Shown here: positions 32,905 through 41,737 of the stretch, one piece after another | Layout of the letters: each line of letters opens with the position of its first letter | How positions within the stretch are numbered: the stretch's first letter is position 1 | NCBI GenBank assembly: GCA_017474765.1 | Contig: JAFVGW010000044.1 | Location: 1 to 64,000, forward strand | Length of the DNA: 64,000 nucleotides | Direction of reading: 5' to 3' | Origin: Salinivirgaceae bacterium | GTDB taxonomy: Bacteria; Bacteroidota; Bacteroidia; Bacteroidales; SZUA-534 | Program-made: the position numbers and the translations under genes | The notes under the pieces: model-generated | What the model was told of the DNA's origin: nothing | Seen by the model: the letters and a program-made list of their open reading frames with translations, nothing else | Databases searched by the model: none

Positions 32905-32918
32905 GTTACAAAACAATA
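32905..32918. repeat. Shared 14-mer in two lipoprotein/esterase leaders, copy A
   Basis: gttacaaaacaata lies in the 5' leader of the 31240-32889 gene and again at 34530-34543 upstream of the sialate-esterase gene. Confidence 0.6.
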
Positions 32919-32919
32919 A

Positions 32920-32927
32920 CAAATCTA
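32920..32927 (-). promoter_or_regulatory. -7 box for the lipocalin-like lipoprotein
   Basis: TAGATTTG on the minus strand, 31 bases before the ATG. Confidence 0.5.
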
Positions 32928-33034
32928 TCGAATTTGCACGATAATAGCCGCTTTTTTCCGTATTTATTCGGCATGTTGGCAATTGTTTTTCAATCAATCA
33001 TCAAAACTTAATGTTGAAATAGTTGCGCAAGGTA

Positions 33035-33754
33035 TCAATCGAACTTGACAAATTTCCCGGTCCAAAGGTTCCCGTCGGCATCAGTAATCTGAACAATGTA
33101 AATATCATTATTCCAAGTGGCCACATCAATGGTCTCGAGTTCAGAAATAAAATTGCTTGAGAACACCTCAATGCCTGCAGCAGTGTAGATTACGATTTTT
33201 CCACTACCTGCGGCACACGACGGAACACTAATATTGAGCACATCAATAGCAGGATTTGGATAAAGTGTAATTTTCTCATTAGCAGGCACATCGTCGATGG
33301 CTGTTGCGCCTGATACTGTCAAAACGCAAGTCACAATGCTGTCGCAGCCATTCACGGTTTTGCCTTTGAAGGTAAGTGTCTGGCTTTCAGTGTATGTCTT
33401 GCCATCAACTGGCCATGTGTATGCGCCCTCAACCGTTACGGGGTCGAGTTTGGTCTTTGCGCTTTTGTTCACTGTCAGATTGATGAGTGTGATTTTATTT
33501 TGGTCGTTTACAAGCACATCCGTCTTTTTCAACTGCTGACTCTTGGTGTAGGTTTTATCGTTGAATTTGTACTTGTCGCAAACTGTTTTTGACACTTCCA
33601 CAACGGTGTCAGGTAATTCGTTGATTGTCATTCCAATACTGCGCATCCATTGCTTTGCGTAGCGTTTGCCGAGAATCTTGTATGAATCGTCGGTAAAGTG
33701 CAGATTGTCAGACTTTCCCTTCAAGTTTTTAGCCGAAACCACATAGGCGTTTTT
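33035..33754 (-). pseudogene. Sialate-esterase/T9SS protein, C-terminal part after frameshift
   Basis: Continuation of the gene at 33729-34511 in another frame. Read from the A-run onward it gives NAYVVSAKNLKGKSDNLHFTDDSYKILGKRYA, the third conserved block of the SASA esterase family with its catalytic Asp/His. Then come a Cys-containing beta module (TVNGCDSIVTCVLTVSG) and a type A T9SS sorting domain (ITLYPNPAIDVLNISVPS, ending GKFVKFD). The first ~35 residues of the longest frame (MRCRCLLARW...) are out-of-frame junk. See the next entry for the break point. Confidence 0.75.
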
Positions 33755-34511
33755 TAACCACATCTGGCACTTTTGCCACAACATTGTTGTGCGAGCCGCA
33801 AGCGCCGCCAACTTCCGATGTAACCACCTCGCCAACAAGCAACGGCACCTCATCAGGATTCAGATTCAGCTGGCTGACAAGGCTGTCGTAGATGGCTGCC
33901 ACACGTCCAGGCCATGTTTGCTGCCCGGTGTTCGTCTCGCCCTGATGCAGCAGAATGCCTTTAATAACACCCGCTTTTTGCGCCTCTTTGGCGGCTGAAA
34001 CCAAACGCTCATAAGGACGGCCACCATAAGCGGCAATCATTCCCTGCATCCAGTCGGCTGCTGTTTCCTTATATTTAAGATCGGCATCGTTGACATTCTC
34101 GAATAACTGAATGTCGCAACCCGCAACAGCCACATCAACCACGCCAATGCGGATGTTCTGATTGTGCGGTGCAAGCGAATCGATGAGCAGGCGCCCGAAG
34201 TAATCGACCGGCCCCAACCCCACTCCGCAGCGAGCCAACGGCGGCACAGCTTTGCGCCACGAGTAAAGTTCGCCATCGCAATCAGTGGTGCGCATGGCTA
34301 AAAAACGCTCATCAACATTGCGGTCGGCTGCAGTTATCGAGCCCTGCCCCTCCATGTTCGACTGACCGAAACAAAGGAAAATGTAGAAATTGGAATCAAC
34401 AGCCATGGTCGGCTCCTGTGCGTTTGTGTCGGTCACGACTGGCTCCTGAGAGTTGGCTGCCACGGCAAAAAGAGTTGCGGCTGCGCCTAAGAGATAATGT
34501 TTAATCCTCAT
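33729..34511 (-). pseudogene. Sialate O-acetylesterase (SASA) gene, N-terminal part before frameshift
   Basis: Signal peptide (AANSQ), then the carbohydrate-esterase fold with FLCFGQSNMEGQG (nucleophile Ser) and ILLHQGETN. The frame ends with KKRLCGFG after an A6 run (T6 on the plus strand at 33750-33755). Removing one A restores VVKNAYVVSAKN and joins it perfectly to the downstream frame, giving a ~490-residue esterase with a T9SS tail. As it stands the product lacks the catalytic His and the sorting domain. The cause may be a real mutation, phase variation, transcriptional slippage or an assembly error. Confidence 0.85.
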
Positions 34512-34529
34512 TTTGTTGTGTTTTAATTA

Positions 34530-34543
34530 GTTACAAAACAATA
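34530..34543. repeat. Shared 14-mer in two leaders, copy B
   Basis: gttacaaaacaata, identical to 32905-32918, 19 bases upstream of the esterase start. Confidence 0.6.
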
Positions 34544-34628
34544 ATTTCACCATACTGCAATAATCAGAACCGCTCATTGTGAGCAATCCACCAAATATAT
34601 AATTACGGGAAAAATGGCATACGGTTAT

Positions 34629-34660
34629 AAAAAAAACTGCCAGCCTTTTAGCTGACAGTT
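34629..34660 (-). terminator. Terminator of SiaC copy 3
   Basis: On the minus strand aactgtcagc and gctggcagtt pair (one mismatch) followed by a T-run, 19 bases after the stop codon. Confidence 0.7.
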
Positions 34661-34678
34661 AACTAATATTTTAATCGA

Positions 34679-35053
34679 TTAAAGTGCGAAAAATTTGAAT
34701 GGCAGGTCAACCAAATCGCGGAAATACTCGCCTTGATCGAGCATGTCTTCATCATCTTTCTGATAATACCATCTGATTTCAACATCAATTCCACTGCTGT
34801 AAAGCACATTCATGCGTTTGATGATGCTGAAGAACATTTTTGATGAAGCGGTGTTATAATATTTCATTTTAAACGACAGAGTTGTCTTTGGTGCCGGATT
34901 TTTTGCGTACTCTTCAATCCATTCAAGCACAGAGCTATACAACAATGTGGCATTTTCGGGCAGCGACTGGCCGGCAATCAGTAATTCTCCCTTCTCGGCG
35001 TTGAATTGCAAATCGGGTTTTTGCTTACTTGGCGATATAATTAAATCGTTCAT
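34679..35053 (-). CDS. SiaC-family (DUF1987) regulatory phosphoprotein, copy 3
   Basis: A 124-residue DUF1987 protein. The phospho-site region reads YYNTASSKMFFSIIKRMN and the later block WYYQKDDEDMLDQGEYF. It has its own promoter and terminator, so it is a single-gene unit. Compared with copy 1 it has the same GQSLPENATLLYSSVLEWIEEYAKNP core layout. Partners are not adjacent. Confidence 0.8.
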   Translation of the reverse strand: MNDLIISPSKQKPDLQFNAEKGELLIAGQSLPENATLLYSSVLEWIEEYAKNPAPKTTLSFKMKYYNTASSKMFFSIIKRMNVLYSSGIDVEIRWYYQKDDEDMLDQGEYFRDLVDLPFKFFAL

Positions 35054-35072
35054 AGTTCAACCATATTTTTTC

Positions 35073-35080
35073 CAAAAATA
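35073..35080 (-). promoter_or_regulatory. -7 box for SiaC copy 3
   Basis: TATTTTTG on the minus strand, 20 bases before the ATG. Confidence 0.5.
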
Positions 35081-35244
35081 GCAACTAAACCTTAATTGAA
35101 ATAAAAATGCCGAATAATTTTCAACAGAATTATACACATTTGCCTGCAGACGGCATCCACAGCCGTTTAGGGTGCACCAGGCATACAGGAATTACGTATT
35201 ACACTAAAAAAGCCGCCCCCCCTACCTTGCTTGAATAAAAAGGT

Positions 35245-35252
35245 TACCTTTG
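35245..35252 (+). promoter_or_regulatory. -7 box for serC-serA
   Basis: TACCTTTG. The longest frame would start inside it (TTG at 35250), so the ATG at 35289 is the start. Confidence 0.6.
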
Positions 35253-35288
35253 CGGCGTTTTTTAGAACAATTATCTACATATTTTATT

Positions 35289-36374
35289 ATGAGAAAGCAC
35301 ATCTTTAACGCAGGACCATGTAAGTTGTCCGACATGACTTTGCAGAACACTGCCAAAGCCGTTCTTGAACTTGACAATTGCGGACAATCTATTTTGGAAG
35401 TATCACACCGCTCAAAAGATTTTCAGGCTGTAATCGACGAGGCCGACGCCTTGTTCCACGAGGTTATGAACATTCCCGCCAACTACCACGTTTTGTTCCT
35501 TGGCGGCGGCGCAAGTACCCAATTTGCTATGCTGCCTTTCAACTTCTTGAAAACAAAGGCCGCATACGTTGACACCGGCACCTGGTCATCCAAGGCCATT
35601 AAGGAAGCAAAACTCTTCGGCGAGGTTGAGATTATAGCATCGTCGGAAGCAGCAAACCATACCTACTACCCGAAACCGGGCTCCTACACTATCCCGACTG
35701 ATGTTGATTATCTGCATATTACAACCAACAACACCATCCGCGGAACAGAGATTCTGACCGACATCGACTCGCCGGTTCCATTGTTCGCCGATATGTCGTC
35801 GGATATTTTGAGCCGCCCTGTCGACGTTAGCAAATACGCTGTTATCTACGCTGGCGCACAAAAGAACGTCGGCCCTGCCGGATGTACTGTTGTCATTATC
35901 CGCGACGATATGCTCGACCGCGTGGTTGCCGACCGCGCCATTCCGTCGATGCTGCGCTACGACATCCATATGAAGAACGGTTCAATGTATAACACTCCGC
36001 CGTGCATCAACATCTTCGCCATCCGCGAGACTCTGAAATGGATAAAATCTGTTGGCGGTCTTGAGGCTATGGAAAAACTCGCCATCGAGCGCGCAAACAT
36101 CGTTTACGCTGAAATCGAGCGCAACTCGCTCTTCACATCGCCTGTTCAGAAAGACTCGCGTTCACGTATGAACATTCCGTTCGTCTGGACTCCGGGCAAC
36201 GAGCAGTATCAGGATGCCTTTATGGATTTCGCAAAGAAATGCAACATTGTCGGCATCAAAGGTCACCGCTCAGTTGGCGGATTCCGCGCTTCGTGCTACA
36301 ACGCTTGCACAGTAGAGGATTGCCAGGCTTTGGTTAATTGCATGGCCGAATTTGAAAAACAAGTTAAAAAGTAA
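35289..36374 (+). CDS. serC: Phosphoserine aminotransferase SerC
   Basis: A 361-residue PLP enzyme converting 3-phosphohydroxypyruvate and glutamate to phosphoserine, the second step of serine synthesis. FNAGPCKL at the N-terminus, GGGASTQFAMLPFN and the PLP-lysine motif YAGAQKNVGPAGCTVV are clear, with the phosphate-binding GHRSVGGFRASCYNA near the end. serA begins 3 bases after the stop, so the two are co-transcribed. It is cytosolic. Confidence 0.96.
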   Translation: MRKHIFNAGPCKLSDMTLQNTAKAVLELDNCGQSILEVSHRSKDFQAVIDEADALFHEVMNIPANYHVLFLGGGASTQFAMLPFNFLKTKAAYVDTGTWSSKAIKEAKLFGEVEIIASSEAANHTYYPKPGSYTIPTDVDYLHITTNNTIRGTEILTDIDSPVPLFADMSSDILSRPVDVSKYAVIYAGAQKNVGPAGCTVVIIRDDMLDRVVADRAIPSMLRYDIHMKNGSMYNTPPCINIFAIRETLKWIKSVGGLEAMEKLAIERANIVYAEIERNSLFTSPVQKDSRSRMNIPFVWTPGNEQYQDAFMDFAKKCNIVGIKGHRSVGGFRASCYNACTVEDCQALVNCMAEFEKQVKK

Positions 36375-36377
36375 GAG

Positions 36378-37301
36378 ATGAAAACAATATTAGTTGCAAC
36401 AGAAAAACCTTTTGCAAAACAGGCTGTTGACGGCATTAAAGAGATTGTCGAGAAATCGGGCAACAAATTCAAACTGCTCGAAAACTACACCGACAAACAG
36501 CAACTGCTTGACGCTGTGGCTGATGCCGATGCAATAATCATCCGCAGCGATAAAGTTACCGACGAGGTGATGGCCGCTGGAAAAAATCTGAAAATTGTGG
36601 TTCGCGCAGGCGCAGGTTACGACAACGTTGACCTTGAGGCTGCCACAAAACGCGGCATTGTTGTAATGAACACTCCTGGCCAGAACTCAAACGCCGTAGC
36701 CGAACTGGTATTCGGTCTGCTGGTGTTCGCAGTCCGCAACTTCTACAACGGCAAGTCGGGTACCGAACTGAAAGGCAAGAAACTTGGTATTCTGGCCTTC
36801 GGTCAGGTTGGCCGCAATGTTGCCCGCGTGGCTAAAGGCTTCGATATGGACGTTTACGCCTACGACGCTTTCTGCCCGAAAGAAGTGATTGAGGCCGCTG
36901 GCGTTAAAGCCGTTGACAATCAGGATGCGCTGTTCGAAAACTGCGACATTGTATCGCTTCACATTCCAGCAACGCCTGAGACAAAGCAGAGCATCAACTA
37001 CGCTCTTGTGAGCAAGATGAAGAAAGGCGGCATTGTTATCAACACCGCCCGCAAAGAGGTCATCAACGAGGCTGAACTCATCAAACTGATGGAAGAGCGC
37101 CAGGATTTGAAATACATCACCGACATTGCTCCTGATGCCGATGCCGATTTCAAAGCCAAATTCGAAGGCCGCTACTTTGCTACCCCGAAGAAGATGGGCG
37201 CACAGACCGCCGAGGCCAACATCAACGCTGGCTTGGCCGCTGCAAATCAGATTGTCGATTTCTTCGCAACTGGTAACAAGAAATTCCAGGTGAACAAATA
37301 G
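36378..37301 (+). CDS. serA: D-3-phosphoglycerate dehydrogenase SerA (short form)
   Basis: A 307-residue NAD-dependent dehydrogenase catalysing the first step of serine synthesis. Substrate-domain motif VVRAGAGYDNVDL, Rossmann motif GILAFGQVGRNVA and NTARKEVINEAEL are present. It lacks the C-terminal ACT domain, so classical serine feedback is not expected. The usual PHxGAST near the C-terminus reads PKKMGAQTAEA, so the catalytic His is replaced by Lys. I believe this is usual in related Bacteroidota enzymes, but it needs an alignment. It ends in a clear terminator. Confidence 0.92.
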   Translation: MKTILVATEKPFAKQAVDGIKEIVEKSGNKFKLLENYTDKQQLLDAVADADAIIIRSDKVTDEVMAAGKNLKIVVRAGAGYDNVDLEAATKRGIVVMNTPGQNSNAVAELVFGLLVFAVRNFYNGKSGTELKGKKLGILAFGQVGRNVARVAKGFDMDVYAYDAFCPKEVIEAAGVKAVDNQDALFENCDIVSLHIPATPETKQSINYALVSKMKKGGIVINTARKEVINEAELIKLMEERQDLKYITDIAPDADADFKAKFEGRYFATPKKMGAQTAEANINAGLAAANQIVDFFATGNKKFQVNK

Positions 37302-37322
37302 GATTTCAATCCATTAAACAAT

Positions 37323-37352
37323 AAATCCCAAGTTTCGGCTTGGGATTTTTTT
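37323..37352 (+). terminator. Terminator of serC-serA
   Basis: aaatcccaag (37323-37332)/cttgggattt (37339-37348) with a following T-run. Confidence 0.85.
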
Positions 37353-37374
37353 TGCTAAAAAAGACCGCGACTCT

Positions 37375-37767
37375 CTACCACGCGGTTTCCACATCATACA
37401 ATGGGATTTTGTCATCGTGAGTTATAATGACCAAATTGTTCTCAATCGCCTGTGAAATCAGCAATCTATCAAAAGGGTCGTTGTGCTTTACATTTTCTTG
37501 AAACGGCAAGTGACGGATTTGGTTAAAATCATCAAGTGAAACTGGCAATTTTCTGAAACCTGCGCGGCGGCACATTTCATCAATCTCATATATGGTATGG
37601 GTAAACTCCAGTTTTTTCTTGCTTTGCTTTATTGATATTTCCCAAAACGAAACATAACTGTAATAACAGCTGTTGGCTTCAATCAGTTCCTTTGTGTTTT
37701 TTGAAAGCCGCTGGTCTCCAAAAAGATACCACAGAATCGTATGTGTATCTAACAAATACCGCATCAC
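37375..37767 (-). CDS. VapC-type PIN-domain toxin
   Basis: A 130-residue PIN-domain ribonuclease. The acidic quartet is visible: YLLDTHTILWYL (Asp7), SFWEISIK (Glu), NDPFDRLLISQA (Asp), and VIITHDDKI (Asp). Such toxins cleave tRNA or rRNA when the antitoxin is degraded. Its start overlaps the stop of the upstream antitoxin gene by four bases (ATGA). The pair lies between serA and DUF1015. Confidence 0.85.
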   Translation of the reverse strand: MMRYLLDTHTILWYLFGDQRLSKNTKELIEANSCYYSYVSFWEISIKQSKKKLEFTHTIYEIDEMCRRAGFRKLPVSLDDFNQIRHLPFQENVKHNDPFDRLLISQAIENNLVIITHDDKIPLYDVETAW

Positions 37768-37973
37768 ATATATTCTGCAAAGTCGTCAATAGGTTCATCG
37801 AAATCAGATGCCATACGGAATGTATCATTTTTCCAGACTCCGTACATCGATTTTCGAGGAGCGGAACAAGATTGCTCATTGTTTTGAGAAAGCAGAAATA
37901 GCGCGAAGTCATACAACTCCTTCTGCGCAGTTGCTGGCATCGTTTCATATAATTTCATCAGTGCTTCTGCCAT
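37764..37973 (-). CDS. DUF2281/VapB-like antitoxin
   Basis: A 69-residue protein with MKLYETMPATAQKELYDFALFLL (DUF2281-type helix) and a C-terminal acidic tail with MYGVWKNDTFRMASDFDEPIDDFAEYM, the usual toxin-wrapping segment of antitoxins paired with PIN toxins. Upstream ggagtt is a modest ribosome site. It overlaps the toxin by four bases. Confidence 0.8.
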   Translation of the reverse strand: MAEALMKLYETMPATAQKELYDFALFLLSQNNEQSCSAPRKSMYGVWKNDTFRMASDFDEPIDDFAEYM

Positions 37974-38052
37974 AGCCTAACTCCTCTCTTTTGGTTTCTT
38001 ATTGTGTTACAATTTTATAAATAATTGCAATAATGTCAAAATAAAACATTCG

Positions 38053-39240
38053 CTAATCCTTCAACTTGATTTTCAGCAACACATTTGCCACTTCACGTTC
38101 CTCTTGTTCCAACCCTTTAATGTAATTAGCGTTGCGCTCCAAAAAGGCTCGATATTCGGCTTGGGTTTGCTTTAGGCAGGCATTGAGTTTGGCATCGTGG
38201 CCTTCCAAATATTTTGCCAAATCGCTATTTCTGCAGAGTGCGTAAATGAATTTTCCGTCAGTTATCGAAACAACCGAATGCCTTATGATATTGTTAACAA
38301 GATTATCGTCATCATCGCTCTTAATCGACACTGCACTGTTGGTGTGTTTGTCGAACATTGATATATAGTTGTTCTTTCCCATTTGATATTTGAAAAACAA
38401 AAAACGCCCCGACTCGCCTAATCCACCGAAAAATCCGTCATAATCATACATTTTTTCAATTTGGCCTGTGCTTTTAATCATCTTGATGATTATTTGGGGC
38501 GTTAACGGATTCGGAAGCGCTAGTTCTGTGCATTGCTCGGTATTGCCGCAAAGCGAGTAAAGATGGTTGTCGCAAGGGAAAAAGAAACGTATGGTATCGT
38601 TATTGGCAATGTAAGGCTTACCATCCGCTGGATATATATATACGTTGTCTTTGGGCGTTTCGAAATGTGTGGATATGGTTTTAAACGATTTGTCTGTCAG
38701 TATTATAGCAGATTGTTCTGTGTCGGAAGGAAGCCTCGTGAGCCAAATCTGTGCGTACTTCCCGTTATTCAGCCTAAGAATATGTTGTTTGAGTCCTTTT
38801 GCCTCAAATTCGTGCAGTATGCTCAAAAATTTACAATTTCGGTCATAGCATAAAACCCTATTCCACGTATCTTGAATACACAATGTGTCGCCAAAGCAAA
38901 ACATTGAATTCAAACCGTTTATTTCGCCAGGGCCGCGCCCCTTGATAGTACAAGCCGACAGTTTTTCTCCTGTCTTTTGGTCGAAGCACATTAGTCGTAT
39001 TTGTTGGTCATCAAAAAGATAGATGTAATTATTGGTGAACCTTAATTCCAAATCGTAGAAGCCTGACAGCGTCCAATCATCATCCATTTGCAAGTTCATC
39101 ATCGAAATAGATTCCACGTTGGCGGCAAACACTTCATTGTCAACTGTTCCTGGAAGTTCAACGCGGTTGGGAACTGTTGAGTTGTTGCTGCAAGCCAGCA
39201 TTGTCGCACAGACAGCAACAAATAATACGTTAGTTTTCAT
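38053..39240 (-). CDS. 6-bladed beta-propeller lipoprotein
   Basis: A 395-residue lipoprotein (lipobox MLAC, Cys17). YIYLFDDQQIRLMCFDQKTGEKLSACTIKGRGPGEI shows the propeller blade and GRGPGE signature of the Bacteroidota 6-bladed propeller family often annotated DUF5128. Function is unknown; such proteins often sit in the envelope. It is a single gene with its own promoter. Confidence 0.75.
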   Translation of the reverse strand: MKTNVLFVAVCATMLACSNNSTVPNRVELPGTVDNEVFAANVESISMMNLQMDDDWTLSGFYDLELRFTNNYIYLFDDQQIRLMCFDQKTGEKLSACTIKGRGPGEINGLNSMFCFGDTLCIQDTWNRVLCYDRNCKFLSILHEFEAKGLKQHILRLNNGKYAQIWLTRLPSDTEQSAIILTDKSFKTISTHFETPKDNVYIYPADGKPYIANNDTIRFFFPCDNHLYSLCGNTEQCTELALPNPLTPQIIIKMIKSTGQIEKMYDYDGFFGGLGESGRFLFFKYQMGKNNYISMFDKHTNSAVSIKSDDDDNLVNNIIRHSVVSITDGKFIYALCRNSDLAKYLEGHDAKLNACLKQTQAEYRAFLERNANYIKGLEQEEREVANVLLKIKLKD

Positions 39241-39292
39241 ACTGTTAGATTTAAAATAAAGTTTTGAGTTTTAAAATTTCACTCGTATCTGA

Positions 39293-39300
39293 CAAATATA
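39293..39300 (-). promoter_or_regulatory. -7 box for the propeller lipoprotein
   Basis: TATATTTG on the minus strand, 52 bases before the ATG. Confidence 0.5.
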
Positions 39301-39451
39301 AATAATTTGTGCAAATCTGAAATTGGTGTGCTATTCTTTTTGTCGGACGGCAACATTTTTTTTTAATATTTGCAGCCGAAAAGCGATTGCATACGCAAGC
39401 ACTTATCTGAATAAGAAACAAACTAAAAATCAATAAAATAAACAATAGAAA

Positions 39452-40699
39452 ATGGCAACAGTAAAACCATTCAAAGGCGTTAGACCGCCGAAAGCGATTA
39501 TCGAGAAATTGGCGTGCCTGCCCTACGATGTGATGAACACCGAAGAGGCCGCAAAAATGGCCGCTGGCAAGCCCGAGAGCCTGCTGCACGTCACACGCGC
39601 CGAAATTGACTGCCCCGCTGGCACCGACATCCACTCGGCCACCGTTTACAACAAGGCTGTCGATAACTATAAGATGTTCAAGCAGAAAGGCTGGCTGGTG
39701 CAAGATGCCGAGCCGAAGTTCTACATCTACGCGCAAACAATGAACGGCCGCACGCAGTACGGCATTGTGGGCGCCGCGTCGTGTGAGGATTACAACACGG
39801 GCATTATTAAGAAGCACGAACTCACCCGCCCCGACAAAGAGGAGGACCGTATGGTGCTGACTCGCTACCTGAACGCCAACATTGAGCCTGTTTTCTTCTC
39901 GTATAAGGCTGTGCCAGAGATTGATGCCATTGTTGCCGACATTGTCAAGAATCAGAAACCCGACTACGATTTTGTTGCTGAGGACGGATTCGGACACACC
40001 TTCTGGCCTGTTAACTCTACCGAGACAAACAAGCGGATTGAGGAACTGTTCGCAACCAAGGTGCCATACTGCTATGTTGCTGACGGTCACCACCGTACGG
40101 CTGCCGCAGCCCGCATCGGACTTGAGAAGAAAAGCCAAAACCCGAACCATACTGGCAAAGAGGAATACAACTTCTTTATGGCCGTTCATTTTCCTGACAA
40201 TCAGTTGAATATCATCGATTACAACCGCGTTTGCAAAGACCTGAACGGCTTGAGCGAGGCTGAGTTTATGCAGAAACTCGATAAGTGCTTCACAGTCACC
40301 AAAATGGGTGCCGACATTTACAAGCCCGCACAGTTGCACGAGTTCAGTATGTATATGGACGGCAATTGGTACAAACTCAACTCAAAGCCAGGCACTTACA
40401 ACGACTCAGACCCAATTGGCGTGCTCGACGTGACCATTCTGTCGAACCACGTTTTAGACGAGATTCTTGGCGTGAAAGACCTGCGCACCACTACCCGCGT
40501 TGAGTTTGTGGGCGGCATTCGCGGCCTGGGCGAACTGAAACGCCGAGTTGACAACGGCGAGATGAAATGCGCCTTCGCACTCTACCCTGTCTCGATGAAA
40601 CAACTCATCGACATTGCCGATTCGGGCAACATTATGCCGCCCAAAACCACTTGGTTCGAGCCGAAACTGCGCTCTGGACTGGTGATTCACGAGTTGTAA
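39452..40699 (+). CDS. DUF1015 family protein
   Basis: A 415-residue cytosolic protein. The DUF1015 hallmarks are clear: VKPFKGVRPP, LPYDVMNTEEA, and the metal-like motif VADGHHRTAAAA. In many Bacteroidota this gene directly follows serC-serA, suggesting a role connected with serine or phosphoserine, possibly as a kinase-like enzyme; this is inference from context. Here two reverse-strand units separate it from serA. A terminator follows. Confidence 0.88.
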   Translation: MATVKPFKGVRPPKAIIEKLACLPYDVMNTEEAAKMAAGKPESLLHVTRAEIDCPAGTDIHSATVYNKAVDNYKMFKQKGWLVQDAEPKFYIYAQTMNGRTQYGIVGAASCEDYNTGIIKKHELTRPDKEEDRMVLTRYLNANIEPVFFSYKAVPEIDAIVADIVKNQKPDYDFVAEDGFGHTFWPVNSTETNKRIEELFATKVPYCYVADGHHRTAAAARIGLEKKSQNPNHTGKEEYNFFMAVHFPDNQLNIIDYNRVCKDLNGLSEAEFMQKLDKCFTVTKMGADIYKPAQLHEFSMYMDGNWYKLNSKPGTYNDSDPIGVLDVTILSNHVLDEILGVKDLRTTTRVEFVGGIRGLGELKRRVDNGEMKCAFALYPVSMKQLIDIADSGNIMPPKTTWFEPKLRSGLVIHEL

Positions 40700-40726
40700 G
40701 AGCCGCAAAACGCTCAATTAACCATT

Positions 40727-40767
40727 TGCCCATCAACAATTTCCAATGGTTGGTGGGCATTTTTTTG
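40727..40767 (+). terminator. Terminator of the DUF1015 gene
   Basis: tgcccatcaac (40727-40737)/gttggtgggca (40749-40759), 11 bp with one G-T pair, then T7. Confidence 0.85.
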
Positions 40768-40807
40768 TCAACAATAAATAAAAATGTTCGCATTTGGGCG
40801 ATTTTTA

Positions 40808-40815
40808 TATTTTTG
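40808..40815 (+). promoter_or_regulatory. -7 box for purU
   Basis: TATTTTTG, 22 bases before the ATG. Confidence 0.45.
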
Positions 40816-40837
40816 GTCGATTTGAAAAAACAAGTAA

Positions 40838-41704
40838 ATGAATAAAACAGTTAACACTGCCACAATTCTTATGCACTGCGATGACCAGATTGGCATTGTG
40901 GCAAAAGTTACGGAATTTATACAGAACAACCGAGGCAACATTCTGGCTCTCGACCAGCACGTTGACCACGAGGAAGGCCAGTTCTTTATGCGCATTATGT
41001 GGGATTTGGCCGAATTTGTCATTCCGAAAGACAAGATTCAAGACTACTTCCAGACGCTGATTGCATCGGCCTACAATATGCAGTTCAAGGTTTATTTCTC
41101 TGAAGACAAGCCGCGTATGGCGCTGTTTGTGTCGAAGATGGACCACTGCCTGTTCGACATTCTGGCGCGCTACCAGGGCCGCGAATGGAACGTTGAGATT
41201 CCGCTCGTAATCAGCAATCACGAGGATTTGCGCTCGGTGGTTGAGCAGTTCGGAATACCATTCTACTGCTTCCCCATCACCAAAGACAACAAGGAAGCGC
41301 AGGAAGCCAAAGAGTTGGAACTACTTGATAAATACAAGATTACGTTTGTTGTGCTGGCGCGATATATGCAGATAATCTCGCCAGAATTCATCAGCAAGTA
41401 TCCGAACAAGATTATCAACATCCACCACTCTTTCCTACCCGCTTTCACTGGTGCGAAACCCTATCACGCAGCCTACAAACGCGGTGTGAAGATTATCGGC
41501 GCCACATCGCACTACGTTACAACCGACCTTGACGAGGGACCGATTATTGAGCAGGACGTTACCCGCATCACCCACCGCGACACGGTTGACGACCTTGTGC
41601 TGAAAGGCCGCGATTTGGAAAAAATTGTACTTTCTCGGGCTATAAATCTGCACATTCAGCGCAAGACACTTGTGTATAACAATAAAACAATTGTATTTTC
41701 GTAA
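40838..41704 (+). CDS. purU: Formyltetrahydrofolate deformylase PurU
   Basis: A 288-residue enzyme that hydrolyses 10-formyl-THF to THF and formate, balancing one-carbon pools. An N-terminal ACT domain (HCDDQIGIVAKVTEFIQNNRG) precedes the formyltransferase fold with NIHHSFLPAFTGAKPYHAA and GATSHYVTTDLDEGPII, which include the catalytic His and Asp. Length is standard. The TPR gene follows 33 bases later and may be co-transcribed. Confidence 0.94.
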   Translation: MNKTVNTATILMHCDDQIGIVAKVTEFIQNNRGNILALDQHVDHEEGQFFMRIMWDLAEFVIPKDKIQDYFQTLIASAYNMQFKVYFSEDKPRMALFVSKMDHCLFDILARYQGREWNVEIPLVISNHEDLRSVVEQFGIPFYCFPITKDNKEAQEAKELELLDKYKITFVVLARYMQIISPEFISKYPNKIINIHHSFLPAFTGAKPYHAAYKRGVKIIGATSHYVTTDLDEGPIIEQDVTRITHRDTVDDLVLKGRDLEKIVLSRAINLHIQRKTLVYNNKTIVFS

Positions 41705-41737
41705 TAACAATATCACTAATCACTAAACTTTAAAAAG

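Noticed and set aside
33740..33756. Programmed -1 ribosomal frameshift at the AAAAAAC run
   Set aside because: Joining the two halves needs net loss of one base (+1 direction), and the in-frame codons do not form an X XXY YYZ slippery site. Slippage or mutation fits better.
36378..37301. Inactive SerA because the catalytic His of PHxGAST is Lys
   Set aside because: The rest of the enzyme is intact and it is co-transcribed with serC. I believe the short Bacteroidota form normally has PKKMGAQT, so I do not claim inactivity.
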